Shown: piece after piece, positions 44,934 to 54,873 of the stretch | Position numbering within the stretch: the first letter of the stretch is position 1 | Layout: each line of letters starts with the position of its first letter | Assembly (NCBI RefSeq): GCF_022919575.1 | Contig: NZ_CP095071.1 | Span: 3,234,001-3,298,000 of the forward strand | DNA: 64,000 nucleotides | Reading direction: 5' to 3' | Source of the DNA: Gracilibacillus salinarum | GTDB taxonomy: Bacteria; Bacillota; Bacilli; Bacillales; Amphibacillaceae | Notes under the pieces: model-generated | Seen by the model: only the letters and a program-made list of their open reading frames with translations | The model's database searches: none | Told to the model about the DNA's origin: nothing | Made by a program: the position numbers and the translations under genes

Positions 44934-47900
44934 ATGAAAGCGTTTAGAAAGTGTAAGAAAGCAATACTTATTGTTTTGTGTATGATGATTGTATTTCCGA
45001 CATCTTCATTCAGCAATCGTACATCAACCGTTCATGCTGCAGAAGAAACGGATGCGGAAGTGATGCAATTTGATTTTGGTAAAGAGGAAAACGAGGCTGC
45101 TGACGGTTACATCGGTATATCCGATCAAACGAACTATTCAGAGGAAGCAGGATATGGTTTCTTGGATACTGCAAATGTTAGTAGTTTTACTACAGATGCA
45201 GAGGATACGGTGCAATCGACAGGTGTTACATACAGTGATACGGCATTTGAGGTTGATCTCGAACCGGGTGATTATGAAGTTACCGTGATTGCGGGCGATT
45301 CCGCAGCAGAATCAAATATAGGTGTGAAAGTGGAATCGATTCAGAAGGTGCAAAATACGACAGTAAACAGTTCGGAGTACATGGAGAGAACATTTGAAAT
45401 TGCACTTATTGATGGCAAATTATCTGTCGCCTTAACAGGAGAAACTCCGAAAATTAACGGATTAGTGATTCGTAAACTTTCGGAAAGATCGGCAAGTGAG
45501 AACCCGACCGTTTATGTAGCCAGTGATTCTACGGCTCAGACGTATGATCCATACTGGAAACCGCAAGCTGGCTGGGGACAAATGCTTGATCGATTTTTTA
45601 CGGATGACATTACCGTAGCTAATCATTCAATTGGTGGACGAAGCTCGAAAACGTTTATTACCGAAGGGCGCTATGACACGATATTGCGAGAGATTAAACC
45701 AAAGGATTATTTATTGATACAGTTCGGTCATAATGATGCCACCATCAGCCGTCCTGAACGATATACGACGGTGGAAGAATATAAAGGATATTTAGAAGAT
45801 TATGTGGAAGGTGTTCGTCAACGTGGTGCGATACCGATCTTGGTGACTCCGGTTAATAGACGGGATTATGACCCTGAAACTGGTGAGTTTAATGTTAGTT
45901 TCCCAGAATATAAGGAAGGGATGGAAGAAGTAGCAGAAGATCTGGATGTATTGCTGGTGGATCTGAATCAACGAAGCAGAACGTATTTCAATGAAGTTGG
46001 TCCAGAAGGTACGAAGGCAATATTCCTTCATGCAGATCCAGGTATTTATGACGCATTTCCGAATGGTGTTGAAGATAATACACACTTCCAGGAATATGGA
46101 GCGATACAAGTTGCAAGACTCTTATCTGAAGGAATCGAATCATTAGATACAGCGTTAGCATCTTATGTAAAAAATATCGAACCACCTGAAAATGTTCCTG
46201 CGAAACCAGAGAATATCCAAGTATCCAATGTCAGTAATGCAGGAGCTGTATTGTCATGGGATGATGTGGAAGAAGCGGATATCTATCGAATCTATCAAAA
46301 GAAAGAATCGGAAGAAGACTATCAGCTTGTTGGCAGTTCAACGGTATCCCAAACCAACTTATCTGGACTGAAAGAGGGCGAAACATACAATATCGTAATC
46401 AAAGCAGTCAACGCGAAAGGTGAATCGGAAGCATCTGATACGGTGACTATTACGACAAAAGAAGCAACATACAAATATGATTTTGAACAATCTGGTTCTC
46501 CTACCAAAGAAGGCTATACCTCTGTGACGACTGATACCGTTTATTCAGAAGAAACAGGGTATGGGCTATTAAGTAATGAAGGTGTCATAACGAGAGATCG
46601 TGGTGGCGATGATCTGTTACGTGACTGGATTGGTTATTTTAACACTGGCTGGGATTTTCAAGTGGATCTTCCGAATGGTCTGTACTCAGTCAAAGTATAT
46701 GTGGGTGATTTCTTAGGATCTGCACGAACAGACTTATCAATTGAGGATGTAGGATATGGGACCATTTCTGCGGGCAAACAAAGCTCGACAGACAAGGTGG
46801 TACCGGAAGTGCCAGTCAAAGATGGTAACATGAATTTCCATTTTGGAGGACAAACCGGTATTGCCAACGGATTGGAAATCACTCCTATTCTACTTGCTCC
46901 ATACGATTTGGAAGTTTTGGATAAATCAGTAGAAAGTGATAATGTTTCTGCTACGATTGGATGGGCAGAAGCAGCCGGAGCAGATCACTATAATGTTTAT
47001 CGTAAAACGGAAGGTGCTGCTAAAGCTGAAAAAATTGGAACGACGAAGGAAGCTTCGTATACGGATGATACAACTAAGCCTGGTATTACCTATGAGTACT
47101 ATGTGACAACGGTAAATGCACTTGGTACGGAAACCGTTGAATCTGAAACCCTATCGGTAACGATGGTTGATGAATCGGTAGATGTTCCAACTGCGCCTGC
47201 AAACCTTTCTGTTCATGATTATGATAAGCGAGAAGTGACGTTAGCGTGGGATAGTGTGGAAAGTGCTATTTCCTATAATATATACCGCGCAGACAAGGAA
47301 GATGGGGAGTATCAATTAATCGGTACTTCAGAGAGCACATCCTTTACAGATGAAGATGTGTTAACAACGGTTCCTTATTATTACCAGGTCAAAGCAGTAA
47401 ATGGAGGAGGGCTGTCAGAAGCTTCTAATACGACGGAATCACCGTCTGACACCGTTCTTTCAAAACAAATGGAAGATCTGACGAGAGCAGCAATTGCTGT
47501 ACCAAATGAAGAAGGTATTCTCGTAAGCTGGAGGTATTTAGGAACAGATCCAACTGACCTTGGATTTCACGTATACCGTAACGGTGAACAAATAACGGAA
47601 GAGCCGATCACCGACCGGACAAATTATGTGGATAGTGAAGGAAAGCCTGGTGATACCTATCAAATTCACCCTGTTAAAGATGGAGAACTATATGGTGATA
47701 GAGCAACAACAACAGCGTTAGAAGAAAACCATCTCAATATTCCGTTAAATAAGCCTGCAGCTGGTGAAACGCCACTTGGTGATCCTTATACTTACAGTGC
47801 GAATGACGCAAGTGTAGGTGATGTGGATGGAGACGGCGAGTATGAGTATATTGTTAAATGGGATCCATCCAATAGTCATGATAACTCGCAAACCGGTTAT

Positions 47901-50030
47901 ACAGGAAATGTCTATCTGGACGCATATGAGTTAGATGGCACAAGACTTTGGAGAATTGATTTAGGTATCAATATTCGTGCCGGTGCCCATTATACACAGT
48001 TTATCGTGTATGATTTTGATGGAGATGGCAAGTCAGAAGTAGCGATGAAGACAGCTGACGGAACAGTTGATGGTCAAGGAACTGTCATTGGTGATGGCTC
48101 AAAAGACCATCGTAATTCCAGCGGCTACATTTTACAAGGAGATGAATTCCTGACTGTATTTGATGGAGAGACAGGTGCTGCCATTGATACGGTTGATTAT
48201 GATCCACCTCGTGGTAATGTTGATTCATGGGGCGACGGTTATGGTAACCGCGTAGATCGTTTCTTAGCAGGAGTTGCCTACTTAGACGGGGAAAACCCAA
48301 GCCTAGTTATGGCGAGAGGTTATTATACACGCTCTGTAGTCGTAGCCTATGACTTCTCTGATGGCAAATTGGAAAAACGCTGGCGCTTTGATACCAATGA
48401 TGAAGGCTACAGTGATTGGGAAGGACAAGGTTATCATTCTTTAAGTACTGCTGATGTGGATGGTGATCAAAAACAAGAAGTGGTATATGGTCAGATTACA
48501 ATTGATGATGATGGTACAGGATTATACAATACCGGACTTGGCCACGGAGATGCGCTGCACGTAGGTGATTATATTCCGGATCGTGATGGGTTGGAAATCT
48601 TTACTCCTCAAGAACATACAGATGCTGAATACGGATATGATATGCGTGACGCCGAAACAGGTGAAGTGATTTGGGGAGAACATACCGGCCTTGATACAGG
48701 ACGTGGTCTTGTTGCCGATATTGATCCAAGATATGAAGGTGCGGAAGCTTGGGCAGTAGATGGTGCATGGAACAGCCCGACTGGTGGTCTTCATAAAGCA
48801 ACAGGTGAAAAAATCTCAACCAATATCCCAAGTGCTAATTTTGCGATCTGGTGGGATGGTGATGTTCAACGTGAGTTGTTGAATCATGATTGGGATCAAG
48901 ACGCTGAAAAGGGTGTCGGTGTCATTTCGAAATGGAATTACGAGACAGAAGAGTCTGACGTTCTGTTGCGAGCAGAAGGTACATTATCCAATAACTATAC
49001 GAAAGGTACACCAGCACTTCAAGCGGATATATTTGGTGATTGGCGCGAGGAGGCAATCTGGCGGACGGAAGACAGTTCAGCGCTTCGAGTTTATTTCACC
49101 GATCAGGAAACAGATAAGCGAATCTTTACTTTAATGCATGATGCGCAATATCGTACAGCGGTAGCATGGCAAAACGTTGGTTACAACCAGCCGCCACATC
49201 CAAGCTTCTATATTGGTGAAGGAATGGAAATTCCAGCGCAGCCCGCTATTTCACCGGTAGAGGTAGATAAACCGGACGGAAATGCTCCAATTACGTCAGT
49301 AGATATTGGGCAGGAAACGAAAAATGGCTGGTATGTAGAGCCTGTATCCGGACAGTTCAGTGTAGTAGATGAATCGAATGCTTCTACTTACTATCAAATT
49401 AATGATCAAGAGCCGGTGCAGGGTAACGAGTTTACCATTTCAGAAGATGGTAAGTACACGGTATCCTATTGGAGTGAAGATGAAGCGGGCAATAAAGAAA
49501 AAGCGAATCAGGTTGAAGTGAACCTCGATCAAACAGCTCCAGATATCGCCTTATCAATTGAAGATGGTCAGAAATTCACCTTGATTGATAAGATTCCGTT
49601 AACATGTGAGTTCACAGATGCCCTATCTGGAGTAGCAGAGAAAAACTGTGACACAGGCATCGACTCAGATAAGCAGGAAGTGTATGGCTTTGAGCTGTGG
49701 TTTGGTAAGCACGAACTAAAAGCAAGTGCAACCGATGAAGCAGGGAATCATAGTGAAAAAGCAGTATCTTTCAAGGTAACGTTTGATTGGCAAAGCTTAA
49801 AAGAATTGATCGAAATGTTGATCAAACATAATAATCATGATGATAAACTGATTAAGAAGCTAACTCATTTCGTAGATCAAGCAGAAGCGAAAAAGCAACC
49901 AAAAGCCCAGCGAAACATGATGGATAATTTCACAAAACAGGTGGAAAAAGCGCCCGCTGAAGCTCTGTCCGACGAGGAGAAGCAGACGCTTAAGGAGTTA
50001 GCCGAATATCTGAAAGAAAACGAACAATAA
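44934..50030 (+). CDS. Secreted rhamnogalacturonan acetylesterase / PL11 lyase fusion
   Basis: A 1698-aa exported enzyme. Order: signal peptide (1-35); malectin-like module (about 45-185); CE12-type SGNH esterase (about 190-400) with SDSTAQ, GRSSKTF, GHND and DNTHF blocks; FN3 (about 422-509); second malectin-like module (512-652); two FN3 (655-745, 752-836); family 11 polysaccharide lyase beta-propeller (about 846-1443) with many calcium DxDGDG loops; Ig-like repeats (about 1455-1610); C-terminal FIMAH-like helical domain. It would deacetylate and cleave pectin rhamnogalacturonan I. No transporter or unsaturated-sugar hydrolase is adjacent. Confidence 0.9.
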   Translation: MKAFRKCKKAILIVLCMMIVFPTSSFSNRTSTVHAAEETDAEVMQFDFGKEENEAADGYIGISDQTNYSEEAGYGFLDTANVSSFTTDAEDTVQSTGVTYSDTAFEVDLEPGDYEVTVIAGDSAAESNIGVKVESIQKVQNTTVNSSEYMERTFEIALIDGKLSVALTGETPKINGLVIRKLSERSASENPTVYVASDSTAQTYDPYWKPQAGWGQMLDRFFTDDITVANHSIGGRSSKTFITEGRYDTILREIKPKDYLLIQFGHNDATISRPERYTTVEEYKGYLEDYVEGVRQRGAIPILVTPVNRRDYDPETGEFNVSFPEYKEGMEEVAEDLDVLLVDLNQRSRTYFNEVGPEGTKAIFLHADPGIYDAFPNGVEDNTHFQEYGAIQVARLLSEGIESLDTALASYVKNIEPPENVPAKPENIQVSNVSNAGAVLSWDDVEEADIYRIYQKKESEEDYQLVGSSTVSQTNLSGLKEGETYNIVIKAVNAKGESEASDTVTITTKEATYKYDFEQSGSPTKEGYTSVTTDTVYSEETGYGLLSNEGVITRDRGGDDLLRDWIGYFNTGWDFQVDLPNGLYSVKVYVGDFLGSARTDLSIEDVGYGTISAGKQSSTDKVVPEVPVKDGNMNFHFGGQTGIANGLEITPILLAPYDLEVLDKSVESDNVSATIGWAEAAGADHYNVYRKTEGAAKAEKIGTTKEASYTDDTTKPGITYEYYVTTVNALGTETVESETLSVTMVDESVDVPTAPANLSVHDYDKREVTLAWDSVESAISYNIYRADKEDGEYQLIGTSESTSFTDEDVLTTVPYYYQVKAVNGGGLSEASNTTESPSDTVLSKQMEDLTRAAIAVPNEEGILVSWRYLGTDPTDLGFHVYRNGEQITEEPITDRTNYVDSEGKPGDTYQIHPVKDGELYGDRATTTALEENHLNIPLNKPAAGETPLGDPYTYSANDASVGDVDGDGEYEYIVKWDPSNSHDNSQTGYTGNVYLDAYELDGTRLWRIDLGINIRAGAHYTQFIVYDFDGDGKSEVAMKTADGTVDGQGTVIGDGSKDHRNSSGYILQGDEFLTVFDGETGAAIDTVDYDPPRGNVDSWGDGYGNRVDRFLAGVAYLDGENPSLVMARGYYTRSVVVAYDFSDGKLEKRWRFDTNDEGYSDWEGQGYHSLSTADVDGDQKQEVVYGQITIDDDGTGLYNTGLGHGDALHVGDYIPDRDGLEIFTPQEHTDAEYGYDMRDAETGEVIWGEHTGLDTGRGLVADIDPRYEGAEAWAVDGAWNSPTGGLHKATGEKISTNIPSANFAIWWDGDVQRELLNHDWDQDAEKGVGVISKWNYETEESDVLLRAEGTLSNNYTKGTPALQADIFGDWREEAIWRTEDSSALRVYFTDQETDKRIFTLMHDAQYRTAVAWQNVGYNQPPHPSFYIGEGMEIPAQPAISPVEVDKPDGNAPITSVDIGQETKNGWYVEPVSGQFSVVDESNASTYYQINDQEPVQGNEFTISEDGKYTVSYWSEDEAGNKEKANQVEVNLDQTAPDIALSIEDGQKFTLIDKIPLTCEFTDALSGVAEKNCDTGIDSDKQEVYGFELWFGKHELKASATDEAGNHSEKAVSFKVTFDWQSLKELIEMLIKHNNHDDKLIKKLTHFVDQAEAKKQPKAQRNMMDNFTKQVEKAPAEALSDEEKQTLKELAEYLKENEQ

Positions 50031-50035
50031 GAACA

Positions 50036-50080
50036 CAACAAACACCCTGAAAGCCAGGCGCCTTCAGGGTGTTTGTTATG
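50036..50080 (+). terminator. Terminator after the lyase gene
   Basis: CAAACACCCTGAA pairs with TTCAGGGTGTTTG, giving a 13-bp stem; the T-run is short. Confidence 0.75.
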
Positions 50081-50109
50081 AGAATAGGGAGAACATCATT
50101 ATCCTCATA

Positions 50110-50340
50110 AAATGCAAGCAATCACGCCGACGATGTAGTAGGTGTGCTTATACTACGGATCATGTGAAGTAGAGTTATATTCTAATGAAATGTTTTATGT
50201 GCATAGCAAAGCGCCGAAAATATGATCCGTGCACCGCAAGACGCGAAGTGGTTGGCAGGAGCGATCTTCTAGAACATGAACCATATCAAAATGAACACTA
50301 TGCTGCTTGTGTAAACTGAAGGAAGCTAAATACTTGTGAT
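50110..50340 (-). repeat. Internally deleted 590-bp element (copy H, R-first)
   Basis: A left-shell remnant (GCAATCACGCCGACGATG) leads into CTTATACTACGGATCATG, then the R-side start (GCAAAGCGCCGAAAATATGATCCG) joined directly to the L-side end (GACGCGAAGTGGTTGGCAGGAGCG). Both hairpin interiors are missing. The rest of 50081-50443 holds no gene. Confidence 0.7.
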
Positions 50341-50443
50341 AGTTAAACTGGACACTGTCGATTTTTCGGCAGCAAGTGATTACGATTGTAGACAAAACAA
50401 AAATGAATTATGCTTTTATTAAAGATAATCAAGGAGGATTTTC

Positions 50444-50887
50444 ATGGCAGAGCATAAAAAAGTAGAATCATTATACGATCAGTTGATTCAAGCATGGAAT
50501 AAACGGAACGCGGAAGATTTCGCTGCATTATTTGCAAATAAGGGTGAAATCATCGGATTTGATGGCAGCCAGGAGCGTAGCAAAGAGCGAATTTATGATC
50601 ACGTCGCTCCGATATTTAGAGATCATCCGACGGCTCCATATGTCTATGTAATAAAAACAGCAGAACTACTTGATGATAACACGGCACTGTTACGCACCAT
50701 AGCTGGTATGGTTCCGGTTGGAGATAAAGATATTAAGTCTGAATTGAATGCACATCAGTCATTATTAGCAGTGAAAGAGGAGGGGCAGTGGAAAATAAAA
50801 CTGTTTCAAAATACACCCGCACAAATCCATGGACGTCCGGAGTTAGTCGAACAAATGACGGATGAATTGAGAAAGCAATTAGATTGA
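50444..50887 (+). CDS. SgcJ/EcaC-like (NTF2-fold) protein
   Basis: A 147-aa small alpha+beta protein of the DUF4440/SnoaL-like NTF2 superfamily: start helix KVESLYDQLIQAWNKRNAEDFAALFA, then GEIIGFDGS and the strand SLLAVKEEGQWKIKLFQNTPA. Members bind small hydrophobic ligands or act as minor oxidoreductases or isomerases; the role here is unknown. AAGGAGG precedes ATG 50444. A terminator follows. Confidence 0.78.
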   Translation: MAEHKKVESLYDQLIQAWNKRNAEDFAALFANKGEIIGFDGSQERSKERIYDHVAPIFRDHPTAPYVYVIKTAELLDDNTALLRTIAGMVPVGDKDIKSELNAHQSLLAVKEEGQWKIKLFQNTPAQIHGRPELVEQMTDELRKQLD

Positions 50888-50978
50888 TTGAAAAAAGAGT
50901 TCCTGTATATTTTTAAATAAGAGTTTGGTCGTTCATTTAAAGGGAATTTTAAAATAAGGCGTGGAAGTAACTTAAAAG

Positions 50979-51012
50979 AACAAGGATTATGCCAATCCTT
51001 GTTTTTTTATTA
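50979..51012 (+). terminator. Terminator before element E
   Basis: AACAAGGATT (50979-50988) pairs with AATCCTTGTT (50993-51002), followed by TTTTTTATT. The left shell of element E starts at once. Confidence 0.88.
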
Positions 51013-51072
51013 AGCAAAGAAAGTATATAAGTACAGTCGTAGAAGTAATCATGCTGAATAGGAAGATAGGTT

Positions 51073-51658
51073 CCTATAATATGGATTATGTAAACTAAGG
51101 CTATATGGCAAAACGGTCGTATTGAAATATTTTATCTGCGTTGCAAAGCTCCGGAAATAGGATCCGCGTCCTGTGGGCACGGCGGTCTGCAAGGCTACTA
51201 CTTGAAATAACATCTGTGCTGCCTTGTGCCGAGGAAGCTTACCTCGAAGCGATACTAGAAGACACAGGCACAGACCAAGTGGATCTTCAGTTCGCGCTGA
51301 GGCATGAGGAGTCTCCGCCTATTTCCTACGCTTAAGGGAAGTGCTACAACGCATGGAACAGCAAAAAGCAGTGGTTCTAGACATTTTTCAATAGCTATTA
51401 TATATGCATGCGATCAATATGCTAGCTCTTACAAAAATTGTAGAGTCCCAATTTTAGCGTAGGCCAACCACGGAGACTCCCACGGGATTATGCAGGCGCT
51501 GAAGATCCACTTTGTGAAGCGATCTTCTTCACAAAGTTAGCTTCAGCCGTGCCCCGCAGGACGCGGAGTGGTTGGCCGAAGCGGTATCCCAGCGCATGAA
51601 TCATTTCAAAATTACAACTAAGCATAAAGCGGTTAGTTGACATAATCCATATTATAGG
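51073..51658 (-). repeat. 590-bp two-hairpin element, copy E (body R-to-L) with intact shells
   Basis: Terminal repeats at 51073-51090 and 51641-51658. The body is in R-first orientation as in copy D. The left shell AAGCAAAGAAAGTATATAAG... (51015-51068) and right shell (51659-51713, GGACCGGGTAGG...CCCCGGTTTTTCTT) run in the same direction as in copy F, whose body is L-first. The left shell preserves the uninterrupted site GGAAGATAGGTTCC. Confidence 0.9.
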
Positions 51659-51787
51659 TAGTTACATAAAAATTAAATAAAATAGGACCGGGTAGGATAT
51701 CCCCGGTTTTTCTTACAAGTTAGGAAATCATGAATGTAAATAAAAGTTGTAAAGTATATTACATTTAGTTTAAAAAACGGTGAAAAC

Positions 51788-51814
51788 TGAAACGAATGCA
51801 TCCTACTATTCGTA
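51788..51814 (+). promoter_or_regulatory. SigW-type promoter of spo0M
   Basis: TGAAAC (51788-51793), 17 bp, CGTA (51811-51814), identical in form to the sigW promoter at 450-476. spo0M is a known SigW target in Bacillus subtilis. Confidence 0.85.
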
Positions 51815-51862
51815 TTTATTTAAGAAGCGAAATAAATTACGTAAAGGCGGAGGGTTTTGTTG

Positions 51863-52630
51863 ATGTTTAAAAAATTATTAGCAAGTGCTGGAATTGGAAG
51901 TGCTGAAGTAGATACGATCATCACGAATGAGAGTCTGCAGGCTGGAGAGGATCTGCATGGGAAAGTAGTCATTAAAGGTGGTCGAACCGAGCAGCAAATC
52001 GATCGTATTAATTTGTTTGTAATGACAGAAGCGTTACGTGAGCGTGGTGATGATGAAAAGTATTATGAGAATGTTATCTTGCATCGTCATGTGATTGAGG
52101 ATTCCTTTACCATTCACGAAGAGGAAGGTATGGAATTGCCTTTTTCTTTTTCTTTACCAGTCAAAACACCTCCGACTATTAATCGTACAAGAGTATGGGT
52201 TCAAACCGGTTTAGATATACCACAGGCGATTGATCCAGAAGACAGAGACTATTTAGATGTATCGCCACATCAAGGAATGAGTAATGTTTTAGATGCTATT
52301 ACGCATGAGATGCAATTTGAATTACGTAAAGTCAATATGGAATTTTCCAAACGTTATGGTTATTTACAGGAGTTTGAATTTAGACCGGTAACAGAATTCC
52401 GGGGTGATTTAGATGAACTAGAAGTAGTTTTTACGACTGTATCAGAAAATGGGGTTGAATTGGTGATCGAAGTTGACCGGGCTGCGAAAGGTTTAGGAGG
52501 GTTATTTGCAGAAGCATTAGATATCGACGAATCAAAAGTACGTGTACCATTTACGAAGCAAGATCTTGAGCAGGGCACTGGCTTTATAGCTGAACGATTA
52601 AGGAATATTATTACCCAGTACAGTTCGTAA
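51863..52630 (+). CDS. spo0M: Sporulation-control protein Spo0M
   Basis: About 255 aa, arrestin-fold protein with the family start MFKKLLASAGIGSAEVDT, the strand VDTIITNESLQAGEDLHGKVVIKGG and the C-terminal segment GGLFAEALDIDESKVRV. Spo0M affects sporulation onset and division. GGCGGAGGG fits ATG 51863; TTG codons at 51857 and 51860 are less likely. Its promoter links it to SigW encoded at the start of the window. Confidence 0.92.
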   Translation: MFKKLLASAGIGSAEVDTIITNESLQAGEDLHGKVVIKGGRTEQQIDRINLFVMTEALRERGDDEKYYENVILHRHVIEDSFTIHEEEGMELPFSFSLPVKTPPTINRTRVWVQTGLDIPQAIDPEDRDYLDVSPHQGMSNVLDAITHEMQFELRKVNMEFSKRYGYLQEFEFRPVTEFRGDLDELEVVFTTVSENGVELVIEVDRAAKGLGGLFAEALDIDESKVRVPFTKQDLEQGTGFIAERLRNIITQYSS

Positions 52631-52884
52631 CAGATAAGGTGAAGGCAGTAGTAGTTTTGTGTGGCATGCCTTCACCCTTTAGTGGAGTATTTGTTATATT
52701 TTGAATAGTCTACCAGTAAAAGGTATAATGGGTGTTGGGTACAAAGTCTTTCTTTTTATGCTTGTTCGTAACATAATTTGCTTCAAAGGTCATGAAAATA
52801 AGCGCGATTTTTCTATTAAATTAGTAACTAAATGATCAGTAGGTACGTCTTATTATCAAGAAAATCAATTGGTTAAAGGAAGGA

Positions 52885-53361
52885 GTGAAAGAAAGATTGA
52901 AAAAGGTATTTGTATTACTAGTTATCATACTTTTATGCATATTATCAGCCTGTTCTTGGAACGAAAAAACGGTTGAATTTAAAAATAAAGACTTTGCAAA
53001 TACCTTATTCGTCCAAAAAGTGGAAAATAATTTCACTTCTAAAAAGCTCTCAAAGCCAATTGAAGACGATAAGAAAATAAAAGAGATCTTAACAATGCTA
53101 GACGGATTAAAAGCAGAGCAAATTGATAACGAAGAATTAATTAAGATACTGGAAGATCAGGACAATTATTATATGTTTGGTTTTTACGGAGACGATAAAA
53201 TAAAGAACCAACGTGGTGATTATGCCTTTCAGTTTTTAGAGGATGGTACCATATTGTTCAGTTATGATGCAAAAAGCACGGATAGTTATCCGTTAATTTC
53301 CGTGGCACATCATCAGGAGCTATTGGAGGATATGAAAGATGTATTAGAGATTAGCTTCTAG
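52885..53361 (+). CDS. Hypothetical lipoprotein
   Basis: A 158-aa (or 154-aa from TTG 52897) protein with a hydrophobic signal peptide and lipobox LSAC, then an acidic/lysine-rich soluble domain with FGFYGDDKIKNQRGDYAFQF and a C-terminal helix. I do not recognise the family. AAAGGAAGGAG lies very close to GTG 52885, so TTG 52897 is an alternative start. It is followed closely by the LOG gene. Confidence 0.6.
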   Translation: MKERLKKVFVLLVIILLCILSACSWNEKTVEFKNKDFANTLFVQKVENNFTSKKLSKPIEDDKKIKEILTMLDGLKAEQIDNEELIKILEDQDNYYMFGFYGDDKIKNQRGDYAFQFLEDGTILFSYDAKSTDSYPLISVAHHQELLEDMKDVLEISF

Positions 53362-53400
53362 TAGAAATAAACAAATTAGAAATAGGTGAGTGAATACGAT

Positions 53401-53967
53401 ATGAAGACGGTAGCAGTTTTTTGTGGAGCAAGTAATGGAGTAGATCCAATTTACATAGAAGAAGCTCATAAACTTGGAAATGCATTAGCAAAGAATGGTA
53501 TTGGTTTAGTGTATGGCGGTTCAAACACAGGTTGTGTGGGAGCGGTTGCAAATGGCGTGTTGGAAGCCGGGGGTAATGCAATAGGTGTTATTCCGGAAAA
53601 ATTAATGAACTATGAAATTGCTCATGAGAAATTAACAGAATTACATATTGTGAAAACGATGCATGAACGCAAAGCGATGATGGCTGAACTTGCTGATGGC
53701 TTTATTGCTCTTCCGGGAGGGACAGGAACGTTGGAAGAATGGTTTGAAGTGTTTACCTGGCAGCAAATAGGCTACCATCAGAAACCGTGTGCTTTGATGA
53801 ATATTAATCATTATTATGATCCAGTGATAACATTGTTTGACCATATGATAGAGCAAGGGTTTGTGAAACCAGTTTTTAGAGAGTTAATAATATTAGAATC
53901 AGAGCCAGCGCAACTCCTTGATCGATTAAAAAACAATCCTCCAGCACCAATCAACAGGTGGGGCTGA
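53401..53967 (+). CDS. LOG-family protein, YvdD-like
   Basis: About 188 aa of the lysine-decarboxylase-like/LOG family (TIGR00730 type): start KTVAVFCGAS, GLVYGGSNTGCVGAVANG and the motif PGGTGTLEEWFE, with RK in HERKAMM. Family members cleave cytokinin or related nucleoside 5'-monophosphates to base and ribose 5-phosphate. ATG 53401 follows AGGTGAG; the in-frame GTG at 53386 overlaps that site. Confidence 0.88.
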   Translation: MKTVAVFCGASNGVDPIYIEEAHKLGNALAKNGIGLVYGGSNTGCVGAVANGVLEAGGNAIGVIPEKLMNYEIAHEKLTELHIVKTMHERKAMMAELADGFIALPGGTGTLEEWFEVFTWQQIGYHQKPCALMNINHYYDPVITLFDHMIEQGFVKPVFRELIILESEPAQLLDRLKNNPPAPINRWG

Positions 53968-54218
53968 TATTAGCGGGATTTACCTCGGATGAAGCAGCCT
54001 AATAGAATGCTGCCAGGGATCAGAATAGTGACAGTTACAGATAGTACGACCGCCTCAATAAGTTGTATGTTTCAAATGTGTTGTGTGGCATTCTATCACC
54101 AAAAGAAATTGAAATGGCTATAATTTTAATAGTTTAGCTTATTCCTCTCGTAAGTACATAACCCTCAAAAATATGCTAGTTTCTCTCTTGTAAAACCGCT
54201 TTTGGTCTTTTTTTAAGC
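53968..54218. other. Gene-free spacer before element F
   Basis: No gene or clear terminator is visible; CTCTTGTAAAACCGCTTTTGG near 54183-54203 and a T-tract immediately precede the left shell of element F. Confidence 0.45.
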
Positions 54219-54277
54219 AAAGGGAAAGTATAAAAGTACAGTCGTAGAAGTAATTATGCTGAATAGGGAGATAGGTT

Positions 54278-54873
54278 CCTATAATATGGATTATGTCAAC
54301 TAGCCGCTTTATGCTTAGTGGTAATTTTGAAATGATTCATGTGCTGGGATACCGCTCCGTCCAACCACTCCGCGTCCTGCGGGGAACGGCTGAAGCTAAC
54401 TTTGTGAAGAAGGGCGCTTCACAAAGTGGATCTTCAGCGCCTGCATAATCCCGCGGGAGTCTACGTGGTTGGCCTAAGCTAGGATGTGGACTCTACAACT
54501 TTTGTAAGTGATAGCATATTGATCACTGTATATATAACAGCAATTGAATGAATAACATAATGCCTAGATCCACTGCTTTTAGCTGTTCCATATGATGTAG
54601 CACTTCCCTGAAAAGTAGGAAATAGGCGAAGACTCCTGTGGAATCAGCGCGAGCTGAAGATCCACTTCATTTGTGCCTGTGTCTACAAGCATTGCTTCGA
54701 AGTGGGCTTCCTCGGCACAAGGCAGCCAGCAAAGATGCTGTTCAAGCAGTAGCCTAGCTGAAGCCGTGACCACAGGACGCGGAGCCAATTTACAGAGCAT
54801 TGCTAAGCAGATGAAAAATATCATAATTAACTCCATGTTAGACAGTTCCAGTTGACATAATCCATATTATGGG
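54278..54873 (+). repeat. 590-bp two-hairpin element, copy F (body L-to-R) with intact shells
   Basis: Terminal repeats at 54278-54295 and 54856-54873. Left shell AAGCAAAGGGAAAGTATAAA... begins at 54219 directly after TTTTTTT; the right shell with GGACCGAGCGGG...CCGGTTTTTCTT ends at about 54931. Module L leads. Module R's closing stem is partly eroded (GGAAATAGGC against GCCAATTTAC). Confidence 0.9.
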
